Assembly (NCBI GenBank): GCA_001692895.1
Contig: KV748203.1
Location: 1,270,330-1,334,329, forward strand
DNA length: 64,000 nt
Direction: 5' to 3'
Origin: Cenococcum geophilum 1.58
Lineage: Eukaryota > Ascomycota > Dothideomycetes > Gloniales > Gloniaceae
Under the pieces are notes generated by a model. That model was not told the DNA's origin. It did not search any database and saw only the letters and a list, made by a program, of their open reading frames with translations. Position 1 is the stretch's first letter. Every line of letters starts with the position of its first letter. The translations under genes were made by a program, and so were the position numbers. Below are positions 23,005-34,379 of the stretch, piece after piece.

Positions 23005-24220
23005 CGAAACGCGAAAACCAAAGTCTACTTGAATCTCATCCTGCGAATATTTTCCCGATGTATCTTTAAGCTCTCCTACTATGCTATCTATAGTCCGCTT
23101 AAGTTCTACTATCTATACCTTTAACTTTTTAATAAAAGTATCGATTTCCTAATAAAACCTATTACATTATTAGAAATTAAACTATTATTAGGTTCTGAAC
23201 TATTACCTTATCTTCTATTCCTCTAATCTATAAGCATATATTAGCTACGTTTAAAAACTTCCCACCTATATAGAGACTTACTTATTCTGCTAGTTTCTAA
23301 AATCATTCTAAAAGTTTCTAAAGTTATTCTATAGGTTTATAAAAAGCCCTTTAAGTTTCTCTACTCTATTTTAAAGCCCTAAAACAGCTTACTTAAGTTT
23401 CTTAAGTCCCTCTTCCTTACTTAATAGCTCGAATAAAACATTTTAATCTTTAATAGTAGGCTGTATCTATAGCAGCGAATCGTTTAGGATTATAGCCGGA
23501 AGACTAGACAGATTATCCTATACGGGCCATCCCTAGGCAATTGTTAGCAGACTAGCTATGCTAGTCGAATTACATAATACGTTTATAGATAGTTGCGAAT
23601 AGTGCTTATTAGGAAGCCATAGCGGAAAATCGCACGATTTATAGTAAGGGTAGCTTTCTAAATAGGTAAAGTCCTGCTATAATATCTTAGTAACTACCTA
23701 GTTAGCGGCTAACTAAGAGACTTACTATGTACTTTGTGTAGATATAGTGGCATATAAACGCTCATATTGTCGTTAGTTTCGAGCGTTAATCGCTCCCTTA
23801 AGTATTACGCTTTTACCTTCTACTACTACGGAGTAAAGAATTAATGGAAATAGTCTATGCTTGGTGGCTTAGACCTATTCCTATTTTACCATTATAGCTT
23901 AGACTAGTCTCTCCCCTTAAAACCAAGGTTTCGGATTTAATGTCTTATTGCTACGCCTTATCCTAACTCCTAATCCGCATCTCCCCACTTTATTCCCCAT
24001 AGGTTAGTTACAAATAACTATAGATTTATACTATCTTCCAGCATTAAAGACGAGAGTCTATTAGTACTAAAATGCATAGTAATCCTGTCCTTAAGGATTA
24101 TCATCCCTTTATACTATCCGCCTTAAAGCCAGTCCCGCGCCTCTTCCATAGCTAGATCTACGGCTTCCTCACTCCTTAATAACCTCTTATTAGCATCTAC
24201 TATAAATAACTAAAGTCTTA
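23005..24220 (-). pseudogene. Unassigned coiled-coil protein (RIP-inactivated)
   Basis: Minus-strand frame of roughly 400 residues. The upstream part near 24210-24000 reads LFIVDANKRLLRSEEAVDL and AMEEARDWL; the centre (23900-23550) contains a basic segment and KSVILKGAINARN; the downstream part is a long heptad-rich helix: ELLSKEEGLKKLK, LQNRVEKLKGLF, NLQNNFRNFQNDFRNQQNK near 23270-23440, then EIDTFIKKLK and ELKRTIDSIVGELKD near 23060-23160. Stops fall at Gln positions. The frame opens at its downstream end directly onto the 41-bp array. No family recognised; a coiled-coil scaffold or a transposon-associated protein are both possible. 24220-24690 shows nothing I can name. Confidence 0.5.
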
Positions 24221-24689
24221 TATGCAATCATTAGTGTGCTAGAAACTTTTAGAGATAGCCTCTATTCTTATAAAGCTTTTTATTAATTAAAGTTTAAAGA
24301 TAAAGCTCCTATGCATTAGATATATTTATTTATAATAGCTATATCCCATTTAAGAGTGCATAGTAGATTTTAAAATTATAGTTAAGGCCTTTTTACTATA
24401 ATTCTTATAAGAGGGTATACTAAGTGCCTAAAAACTGGAACCCCGTAAGGAACCGAAATATAGTCCCTCTAGGTTAAAAAGGGCCCCTAAGGCAGCGAAA
24501 AAGAATACGGCTTATATTAAACTTCCTTTATTTAGCAAGAGTGGTTAAGAACTAACACTAGTTTCTTTAGCTATTCTAAAAGGTAATTAGTAACGTTAGT
24601 ATAGTGTTAGGTAGGGATAAAATAGTACAATAATTTAAGGCATGGCGCCTTTCTAGGTATTAGTGGCTTAGAGTAGGGGTATACCCCTA

Positions 24690-25185
24690 GCGAAGGAGTT
24701 TGCCGCCTACTACTTACGCGCCCCCTACGCCGTAATATAGGGTATACCCCTTAGCAAACGACTATCCCTTCGACCGTCGGCGTCTTGCCTTATTAATAAG
24801 ATAATGGGTCCGTGCGTGTAATACTAAAAGTTCGTTAATCTAGGGCTCCTCATTAGCTAAAATCTTATCAATAATGTTGGATATAACTCGACGGTCAAAG
24901 ATAGGGCTAGGAATTTATCTACTACTTATACGCGCTCCCCCGCGCCGCAGTATAGGGCATCCTCCTCCGCGCCGCAATATGGGGTATATCTCTTAGCGAA
25001 CGACTATAGGGCTAGGAATTTGCCTATCACTTACGCGTCCTCCTCTTAGCAGTATAGGGCGTCCTCCTCTTAGCGGCATAGGGCGTCCTCCTCCGCGTTA
25101 TAATATGGGGTATATCTCTTGGCGAAGGACTATAGGGCTAGGAGTTTGCCTATTACTTACGCGTCCTCCATCCGCGCCGTAACAT
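24690..25185. repeat. GC-rich degenerate tandem repeat
   Basis: About four blocks share ACTATAGGGCTAGGAATTTG, then TTACGCGTCCTCC, one to three GCGCCGCAATATGGGG-type boxes, and TATATCTCTTAGCGAACG. Whole units are about 120 bp, the inner boxes 25-30 bp. CpG is kept while CpA is low. No reading frame crosses it. It may be a non-coding satellite or a decayed promoter-like array. Confidence 0.65.
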
Positions 25186-25599
25186 ATACTATTTCTAGGC
25201 TCAGTAATAGTCATTTTGGCTTTAGATAAGACTTTAAAGTACAGATATAGCGCTTAAACTTTATTTTAGAGCTTATCCTCTCCTAAGAGGTATAAATAGT
25301 AATATTTGCACTAAACGGCACCGCCCGCTTAGGCTCTATATAGCTCTAACTTTTCTTCTTTTTATAGATATAAGGCATTCCATCTATTAAGCTAGAAGAC
25401 ACTAATTTAAGCTAGAGTCCACCGATTTAAGCCAGAGCCCGCCAATATACGCCGTCCTTTAGTTAAAACATGGCCCCTTAACAGCCCGGACGTTGTATTA
25501 AACGTAGTAATATAGTCTAGGTAAGACCTAAGAGTCTTAGGTACCAGTTTTATCTAATCTATTAGGTAACTATTAATACGAAAAGAGAACCACCGAGTT

Positions 25600-26410
25600 C
25601 TCGCATCGACGCTCGACCTTAGTCTCTTCCTATTAACTAGTAACTTCTCGCTATTAATAATAGGCTTTACAATACTTTATAGATTATAAGTATCTCTTAT
25701 ATAAACCTATATAACTTCCGAGCCGCACTTACTGCCTACGAGAATGCGTTTAAAAAAGAATAGTAGACCCGTCTTTAGTGCGCTAATATATACAAATCCC
25801 TATATACGCAGTATAAGAAAGCGATTACGGAACTTAGCGACATGGTAAATAAGTGTCTGTCCCTATATTAGGAACTAAAAAGTATATAAGAAACTATTTA
25901 CACCTATAAGTCTAGGATTTAGGAATATAAGCGACATCTAGGTAGTAAGACCATTCTAGGTAATAATAAGGACTATAATATAAGTAAGGCAGACTAGGAT
26001 ACGGTAGAAAATGCCACTATAATAAAGGTGGTACTTAAAGGTAGAATCGAGGAGCTCCTAAATAAGGAGGCTAAGATAATACGAGAATATGCGAACGAAA
26101 AGTCTAAAATAATACAAGATTATAAAAATGAGAAGTCTAAGATAATGCGAGATTATCTAAACAAAAAGTCTAAGATGATACAAGATTATTAGAATGTATT
26201 AATTAATACTACTAATTATATTAGTGCTGCTAAAAGCAAAATCAATAAATTTAAGCAGATGTAATTGGAATTAGTAGGCCCAAAGTCATCTCCGGAACCA
26301 ATCCGGTCCCTAAGTGTTAGGAAAAGACCACATAGAGAGAGCTTAAAGCAGCAGGTAATGCCCCTTAGGAAAAAGCATATGTAGGTAGCAAGGAAGTATA
26401 ATATGGGGAT
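25600..26410 (+). pseudogene. Coiled-coil protein with 13-residue repeats (RIP-inactivated)
   Basis: Plus-strand frame reading NLYNFRAALTAYENAFKKE from about 25707, then LYTQYKKAITELSDMVNKC, then a helical section with IIKVVLKGRIEELLNKE. Four 39-bp repeats follow (26060-26190), each encoding a 13-residue module of the type KSKIIQDYKNEKS. The tail reads SPEPIRSLSVRKRPH and ends basic (MPLRKKHM) near 26390. Only about a dozen stops occur, nearly all at Gln positions. The sequence is strongly charged, as expected for a long coiled coil followed by a nuclear-type basic tail. The start lies upstream of 25690 and is not resolved. Family unknown. Confidence 0.6.
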
Positions 26411-26449
26411 ATAAAAGTATAATAGAGTTAAAGAATAGCACTAGCATTC

Positions 26450-27465
26450 TTTTGTTTCTAGAGCGTATAGTAGGCATATAGTTATACTTGTTTATATATT
26501 AGTTGGTTTCAATTTCATCTTTAAATAGCGTCTCTCCCTAATGCCAACATTTAACTAAGTGTAAACTTTGGACGGTTAAATACTAATAACTATATAAAGG
26601 GTTTAAGAACTAATACCCTATATCTAGCGCAAGCTAGAAAAGTAGCCGTTAAATTAATTAGCGAGAAGTTACTATCGACCTAAATTAGGTGGTCTTGCCA
26701 CCTAACTCTATTAGAATTAGCGCTAGGGGTGCTAACTAAGCTCTAGATATATTGCAAGGTTGGGCTTTATATATCAATCTATATAGACATTAACCGCATC
26801 TACTGTATTACGAATTAATTAATATTTATTATCTGCATCATCTCTACCATTAATTAACCCCTTAAGACAGCTCCGCTGTGACCTTATAACCTTATAATTC
26901 TAAAATAAAATTAATTAAGCATTAATTAAAACCCTAGTTACCCTATACTATTACAATAGCAGTATATATTACTAGAAGTAATACCGATAGTTACCTACCC
27001 CTTAACTTAGTCACTACCCCCCGCTTAACTCGATCACCTACTCCCTATTACGTCCCCCGTCAATCCTACACTAACATTATATATATATAGTCTCTTTTCT
27101 TTTATAGATCAATTAATACATATTAGACGACGCGCTAATTACAATCATTATCTTATTTTCTTTAAGGGTATAGACTAGGGGTGTCTTGGTCGTTTAACTT
27201 AACTATATATATTAAGGCTTAATAGCCTATATTAATTTAACAGAGTTCTCCTTTTAACTACTTCTTTTAATAATATACGAGTTCTTCTTTCCTAATATCT
27301 GCGCACGGACTTCAGATCGACAGTTACTAAAAATATTCTCCTATATTACTGGAACTTTTATATCTCCTTATAGAAAGGATATAGCTTACGCTAGGTATAA
27401 GCTTTTCTAAGCTCCACAGACCCTAGTATTACGGCAGGAGCCATAAACTAGGACCCTATAATTTC
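26450..27465. other. Intergenic; TATA-like and CT-rich segment resembling 41.9-42.0 kb
   Basis: No gene seen. The stretch 27070-27125 (TATATATATAG, then TCTTTTCTTTTATAGATCAA) resembles 41985-42030 (TATATATAG, then CTTTATAGATCAATTTATAT), where an ATG follows at once. Upstream, 26560-26590 also resembles 41890-41930. The two may be the 5' regions of related genes. Confidence 0.35.
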
Positions 27466-27469
27466 TAAA

Positions 27470-28430
27470 TCTAATACGGACTAAAAGTAGGCCCTAAGCA
27501 TTTATAGCAAACAATTCTCACCCTTAGCGTAATGCTATAAAGATGCAAATCTATAGCCGTAAGCATAAACCTATAGATAACTCTTAATATAAGAATTATG
27601 CTCAGATATAAGCGAACAAAAATCCGTCTTCTTCCCCCTACTTCTAATAGACCTCTAACGCCCACCACTGCTAATATAGAAATTAGCTGCAACAATAAGT
27701 TATCTATAGTAATTAAAGAGACTAAAGACAAATTGCAAATATTTAAGGAAATGCCAACTTCTAATTTTTAATAGATGCTTAAGTAGGCGGCGTGGGAGAA
27801 GGGCTAGCTCACGCTAGAGCTTTAGCGTCTACGGCAAAAGTACTATAGAGGTATATATGTTATAGTAGAAGCAAGGCTTGTTATTAAATCCCTTTAGTAG
27901 GTACTTAATAATTGCCAAAAGTTGCAGAAGGAAATTAAGGATGAAATTGTGTAGGAGTTAAGTTAAAATAATTGCCAAAATTGTATTGCCAATATATCGT
28001 CAACTAACGATCTTTAGTACTGGCTCTCTTACTATGTATATATAAAGGTTCCAGAGCCTGTTTTTAAAGTTAGAATCTTCAATTTATCCCTATCTGTAGA
28101 CCCTCCTAATTAACAAAATGTTAGTTCCTTTAGATGTGCTCTAATAACTTTCTAACCTACTTTCTATCTAGCTAAGTAATTACAATTACTGTATAACTAA
28201 GCGACTATAAAAGAGCCTTTGTCTTTATCGACTTCGTAGCAAATTATAAGAGGACTCTGGAGACTCTTAGGTATCTAAGAAAATCTACCCCTCTAAATCT
28301 ATTATATTAAGCGAACCTACACACTTCCTCTAATATCCTTTAATCTCTTAAGATTAAACATACTCTTTAGCCGCCTATTATATCCTCTAGGCGAGTATAG
28401 ACGAAAGTCTAGTTTTTTTTTTAAATAAAT
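27470..28430 (+). pseudogene. Unassigned protein relic, Gln-rich N-terminus
   Basis: Plus-strand coding-like sequence in at least two phases. The first part reads NPSSSPYFQQTSNAHHCQ and QQVIYSNQRDQRQIANIQ (about 27615-27750). The second reads EIKDEIVQELSQNNCQNC near 27935, then a well-preserved block VSSFRCALITFQPTFYLAK and ATIKEPLSLSTSQQIIRGL (28110-28260), ending near ILFSRLLYPLGEYRRKSSF (28405). Most stops are at Gln positions. A minus-strand open stretch at 27471-27731 is antisense to it. I do not recognise the family. Confidence 0.45.
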
Positions 28431-31430
28431 GTCCTTATCTAACATGCGTCGAACAATCTTACGAATATTGTTACTTGTCTTATTATTTATGTATACTATT
28501 TTTATATTCAGCAGTAATTAAAAGGCGGACTAGTTGTTATAACTTATAAGAAACCACTATACGACCCTTTCGACCTTTAATTTTAGATCTAATTAGACTT
28601 TCAGCGTTTATAACGGTGTATGCCGTACTAATACGCTCTCTAAGGTGAATAATATCTCCCCGCTTTATTTCGCTAGAAAGATAGTTACCTAAGATAAAAA
28701 GCTAAATATCTAGAATCTAACACCTAATTAATACGTATACCTTATATTATATCTAGAAGTAGACAAACCCTATTAATGTCTCTACTAAGTAGCTTTACTA
28801 TTATGTTAGCGACCTAAGCCGTATGCACTTTAGAGAGGTTATTAGTAAGTCATTCCTATAAAAGTGTAAGAGGGCTTATGTTTAGAGTCTAATTCCCAAA
28901 ATAGAGCGATCCTTTAGGTTTTTACTTTATAATTATAGTATCTTTTTAGAAGCTATATAATATACGGAAGCTAACCTACTATTTTAATCCCTATAGCAAA
29001 TAGTAAGACCGTCCCGTATAATTCGAGGTTAAGTTTATTCCTATACGGTCCCTTAATTACAGCTCTTATTTCAGAATTATAGGCGAGATCATTATTAGCG
29101 TGTAAGAATAGGCTCCTAGTAAATCTACTCCTTTTCTAAACAATTAAAACCATAACATTATTGCCCTCGGTATTGCGATACCACTAAAATACATAAAAGG
29201 GATGTAACTGCGTAAACGAGGTATAGCTTACTTTTAGAATGCAGAGGTATATATACTGGCCAGCTCGAGGCTTTTAAGGTCTTAATAGTTGGATATATAT
29301 ATGGACTATATTCGGAATAGGTATCTCCCTCCTATAAGGTATCTTAAAAGCTATTTATTGTATTCTTACTCAATTTAGCGGCTTTCTATACTTAACGTTA
29401 TGGTATAGCACTTAACCAAATTGTAGGACAGCTATAAATATCTAAAGGTATATTGTTGCGAATAAATATACCGCTGGCGGCGCTAATAACTCTTTAGATG
29501 GACTATAAAGATATATCGCAGCTATAACTATAGCGCTAAGTATTAGGTGGAGCTTCGAGAAGATTTTATAGGCGTATTGACGTATACTAGCGACTAAAGA
29601 GAGCAGTATAATAGCTATAGTAATAGTAGCTTAAAAAGCTTTATTAGCTTATATTTGCTTCCTAGGACTAAATTTAGCTTACTATTAGCGCCGCTACATC
29701 TAAATATGTACGCAGGTTAGGCTTCCGCAAAGATATAGCCGCCGCCGTATAAATAAGGCCTTTAACTATAGCTATTCTTCCTAACCATTAGTATATCCGG
29801 GCGTAGGTACTCAGCCTAATTTTATAGTAGCTAGCAATAAGATTTATCTAGGCCCCTAATAACAGTGGCGTAAGATTAATCGTAGATATTAGTCTAGGGC
29901 GTCTTATTAGCTTAGAAATATCTTTAACCTAGACAGTAATGTAAAGAACGTTTGCTACTAAGAATGCTAGAATTAAAACCGCGTTAAATAGCGTTATCTT
30001 TCTAGAACCTCTTAAACATTAATAGATCTGTGGATAAAATACGTACTTATAAAAATAAAATATTGCGTGGGTACGGGTAAATTTAATAGTTTTTAATAGT
30101 GGAGAAGCGGTAATAAATAAAGCTAGAAGGCCTAAGCCCACTAAATACCATTATATAATATCTATAGTAAGTAAGAACGGTGATTTGCAAAGTCTATAAG
30201 CGCGATATACGCTTACCATCCGTGCTTTATATTTAACCGACTTTAGCTTAGAATATACTAATATTAGTTACACTTTAAAAAGGTAGGATAATGGAAATAG
30301 GTCCTCTGCCAAGAGCAGTAATATTATTAGATTGGCGGCAATTTGGCGTGCTAGATGGAGCCAACTTATTCTAGCGGTGGATTAAGTACTTTTGTTAGTA
30401 GCGTTAAGTGGATTTAGGAGCTTTAGTGCTCCTAAAGTGCCAATACTATACCTAAAATAGAAGTCCTTAAGTAGTAATAGGTACGTGTATAGGGGGAAGT
30501 AGTTAGGGCAGTAAGGGGCACAAGCTTATATAATAATAAGATAATTACGTGCTATGCACAGGCCTATTACATTTTCCTATAGTATACTTTAATTGGACAC
30601 AAGTTTGATATAGTCTAAAATTATATATATTTTCTTTCTTCTAATGCCTAAAATATACTAAGACTTACTATAAATAGTATATGTTAAAACTGGAGCGCTA
30701 CGACGCTTAGTAGATGGAGTGGATTTTGCCTTAGATCTACGCCATGCTAATCCAACAAGATTACCGGCTAAGAGCCTTAAGCTTTTTTTAGAAATAGAAT
30801 TTTCGCTAATATATGGCCGGCGATCCAAGACTGGAGGATTAGGAATATTTATATGCTTTATAGTGTATACTATAGCAAAGCAAAAGCAGTTGGTTAAACT
30901 TTATAATAAGTAACTAAAGAGATGGTTAGATGGCCTAAAAAGTAAATACTACTAGTATGGAAAGCTAGAAAATATTAATTTGGTATTAATTATTTAGAAC
31001 CGCAAAAAAAAAGATATCTATATATATATATTAATAGATTAAGAGTTATAGTGGCTGTCTAAGGAGCAAGTTATAAGTAGGTAGCTAAGTTATAGGTATC
31101 TTCACTTCTAACGTCTAATAAGCAGCTAGCGTATTCTAAGTCTATAAACGAGCTACCTACAGATATAAAGAGAATTGGGTTAGGAAAGTATTTAAGGCCT
31201 ATAAGTACGGCTAGGAAGAAGAGATTAAAAAAGGTTAGGGAAGCGATTGTATCTAGGGAATTAATATCTAAAGAAGGGCAGATATCGGAAACAAATCTAC
31301 CCAAAAGATTAGTTATAAAAGACGCACTAATCTTTCCAGAACTGCCATTATTTAATTTAACTATACTAAAGAGGAGAAACGTGTAAGCGGGTTTCCTTTA
31401 GCGTCTTTTATATTGGGACCGTGGTTATTA
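28430..31430 (+). pseudogene. Unassigned plus-strand coding relics, low confidence
   Basis: Scattered coding-like runs on the plus strand: KALLAYICFLGLNLAYY with QRRYIQICTQVRLPQR near 29630-29730; QKKRYLYIYILIDQELQWL near 30995; and IKRIGLGKYLRPISTARKK, KKVREAIVSRELISKE, PKRLVIKDALIFPELPLF from 31160 to 31360. The phase changes several times, so introns, indels or more than one gene are likely. Open stretches at 30719-30913 (plus) and 31071-31304 (minus) are in other phases. 28430-29400 is the weakest part; there I see nothing definite. Confidence 0.3.
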
Positions 31431-31610
31431 GGGGTTAAATAAAGGAGGTAATAGTGAGGGTGTAGCCTTAGGCTTAATAGATTAGAGGGAAGTAAGAAAG
31501 TGCACTATTAAAGTCGTAAGACAAGTTAGAAATTAGTATATAATAAGACGTAAAAGTATCTATTACGACTTAGGTTTATAGGTAAGAGAATATAGTTGCA
31601 CTAAGTAGGT
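31430..31610 (+). repeat. Duplicated coding segment, copy A
   Basis: About 170 bp similar to 42850-43030. Both contain GTAGC-TTGGCTTAATAG near the start and AAGACGTAAAAGTATCTATT/AGACGTAAAATTATTTAGT further on, and both translate to a VRQVRNQYI-x-RRKS-x-YYDLGLQVRE-like segment with Gln changed to stop. It points to two members of one gene family in the window. Confidence 0.5.
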
Positions 31611-34370
31611 AGTACCTTTTGTATTCTGCTATAGGGAACTTTATAGTATATATAATAAGATAACTACTACCTAACTCCACTATTACTATTATTAATAATA
31701 ACAATAACGTTATTTTTAAGTTGTAAGCTAATATAGCACCATCCGCCTAAGTATTTAAACCCTTATATACCGCGTTAAAAGCCCCGCATTAGACGGTTTA
31801 TAAACGCTCCGCCTGCCTTAGTTAATCTCATTCTACCTATATAATCTTAAAACGTTAAAACTAAACTAAACCCTTATTATACGGCGCAATTAGCCTATTA
31901 AGCACCTCGATATCCTGTATAATAACCCCCTAGGGTACTAAGGTATTAGAGGTTATAAAGGGCATAGATATAGTTAATATAAAGATAAATAGATTTAAAG
32001 GGAAAGATAGGACAATTTAAGGGCTAGTTGATTTGGCTCTAAAGGCTATAAATAGAGTTAATACTAAAACTTAAAGGGGACGTTAAAGGTGCCACGAAAT
32101 CACTTAATAAACGCCTCCAGAGCTAGGTTAATGAGGTTAGAAGTACATTAATATAATATAGCAATTTAAAAATACCTAGACGATCCCATCTAACCTATTA
32201 TAGCGCCTATTTGAAATCGGAAACAGCTAGAGAGTGTTTTAGGTTTTAGCAACGTGGGGCTTATAGTGTAGTAACCTCTAACGTCCGGGCGATTTTATAT
32301 AGTAGAACGTAAGGTAGAGATAAATAATAGGTCTAAGTCAAGAGGAATTAAGAGAAGAGAATAATTTACAATAATATAGTGGAATCGCTTATTTCGTAAG
32401 ATAAAGGTAGTGAGATGTTTAGGTAGAACAGGATAACGCGGGTAAAGCTATAAGCGACGTTTATTTCTAAGAGGACTTAGGGAGAGGTTTTAGAACAACG
32501 TACCGCTATATTAGGACGAAGGATGTCTTTTATAGTGTAGTGCTTAGATAGAGGGCTGCTTTAGATTTAACGGACCACTAGCGTGTCCGCGATTTTTCCC
32601 AAAAGCGGTCCCGTTAAAGGGCTAAAATTAAACCCTAAACATAACGCAGTATAAATAAGTTATGCTTAGATGGTAATAGATCCACTTTATATACGCTATA
32701 ACTTATAAGAACCTAAATATTAATTTATTCTATCCTTTATCTTATAGTATTTCGCTATATTACTAATACATATATTTTACTTCCTTTTAATAGCTTCTTT
32801 ATGCTACTATGGTCTTACCCATACTTAGAATAAACAGCTTATAGTTATTAAAAACGGGATCTTTATAGGGGCTAATAGTTACCCTTATAGATATATCTCT
32901 CGAACTAATTCTAGTTTTAATAATAATATAATAACTTATCTATTACCGTTATTAGCCTTAAGAAGGATAAGGGTAAATAGCTTAGATCTTCTATATGCTC
33001 TAACACAGAGGATCGCTAACTAAATAGTAAATTTTTTACGACTTTAGGTCTCGCTAGGGGCTTACATAGCCATAAAGTATCTTAAGAATAGATATATTAC
33101 CCTACTGTAAAACTAGCCGGGTAAACTAATAGCGGCTAGGACGGTTTATATTTTTAGAATAACCTAGCTAAGTAATAGCAAAGTATTAATAGACGTACTG
33201 TAGTGGATAGTAAACGGCGCTGGCGGTGACTAGAGAGGGAAACTCTTAACTACTTAGAACTTTAACGATAACAGATACTATTAAATTAATAATAGTAACC
33301 TCTCTATAGTACGTTAGAAGAAGTTTCCTAACCTAACTCTTAGTTAGCCCGGATTTACTAATAAATAGTAGTATAAGACTAATCTTGTTATCCCTACGGA
33401 TCTACAACCCGATTCTACGTATATAGTATACTGGGTGTAGTAATAGCTAATAGAATCCGGCGCTCTGGGACTGCCTAACGGGAAAAATAAGTACTATACA
33501 ACCTGCTTTAATCTTAACATTGTTACCGGTCCTATCTAAGGGGAGCTGTTGAACCCGCTTCCACAGCAGGACCCCTAAACTGCTATTATTTCCGACTTTT
33601 AATCCCGTACCGCATACTACTAATCCTCTTTTAACCAGTAGCATCGCCTCTTTTCTGTCTTAGCTAGTAGGTTGTAGATAATTTTAAAGGCTAGAGTAGG
33701 TAATTATAAATATAGCAAATAGTACAACTAACAGATAGCAATTATCCCTTTGCACGGTGATTTAAGTCCATTTATTATCGATAAGAACTGGCTAATTAAA
33801 TCAACTAAATTAAATCGTTTGTGCTTAGAAATTCTGGTGTTCCTATACAGACCAACTTAGAGATAAACGTAGTTTCCGTGATTCTACAGTCGTCTTATTT
33901 CCGTTTATAATCGTTAAATATACTACTTTACTTTAGGATCTAGTAACCTAAGAAGCCGGCAGCTGTTAGAAATTTTCTTATTAACTTATATCTAAAAATA
34001 GTAGCGAAAATTAGCCCTTATAGCTAGGGTAAACTATTTTTATTATATAAGGGACCAATTATAGTCCCGTCCGGCCTCGTATAGAAGTTTTAGGAGTCTT
34101 CCCATCCATAAAGAAGCTGTCGGCCTATTTTACATCTTACTCTGTAGATTAATCGCTATCTAAGATATAGCTCCTTCTGTTATTTATCGCTCTAATAGCT
34201 CCAATTGTTCTAGGGTCCTAGGATTAGTATAATTACTCTACTAATAGACTTTTAAATATTATTATAGATGCTAGTTAAGGAGCTAGTAACCCGGTAGTAG
34301 AATTTTTCTTACCGCTATTCGCTAACTACGTTAACGTTTAACCTAAATTTCTATTACTAGGAGGTACTAA
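31610..34370. other. Degraded sequence, no gene supported
   Basis: Heavily mutated. A 65-codon minus-strand open stretch at 33447-33644 lacks any motif, and the minus strand around it (33000-33400) reads coding-like in patches without a clear family. The 5' part of the large patatin-like gene may reach back into 34000-34370. Confidence 0.4.
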
Positions 34371-34379
34371 AGGATATAC

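Noticed and set aside
33447..33644. Small minus-strand gene
   Set aside because: 65 codons, no start context, no motif and no wider frame; likely chance in degraded DNA.
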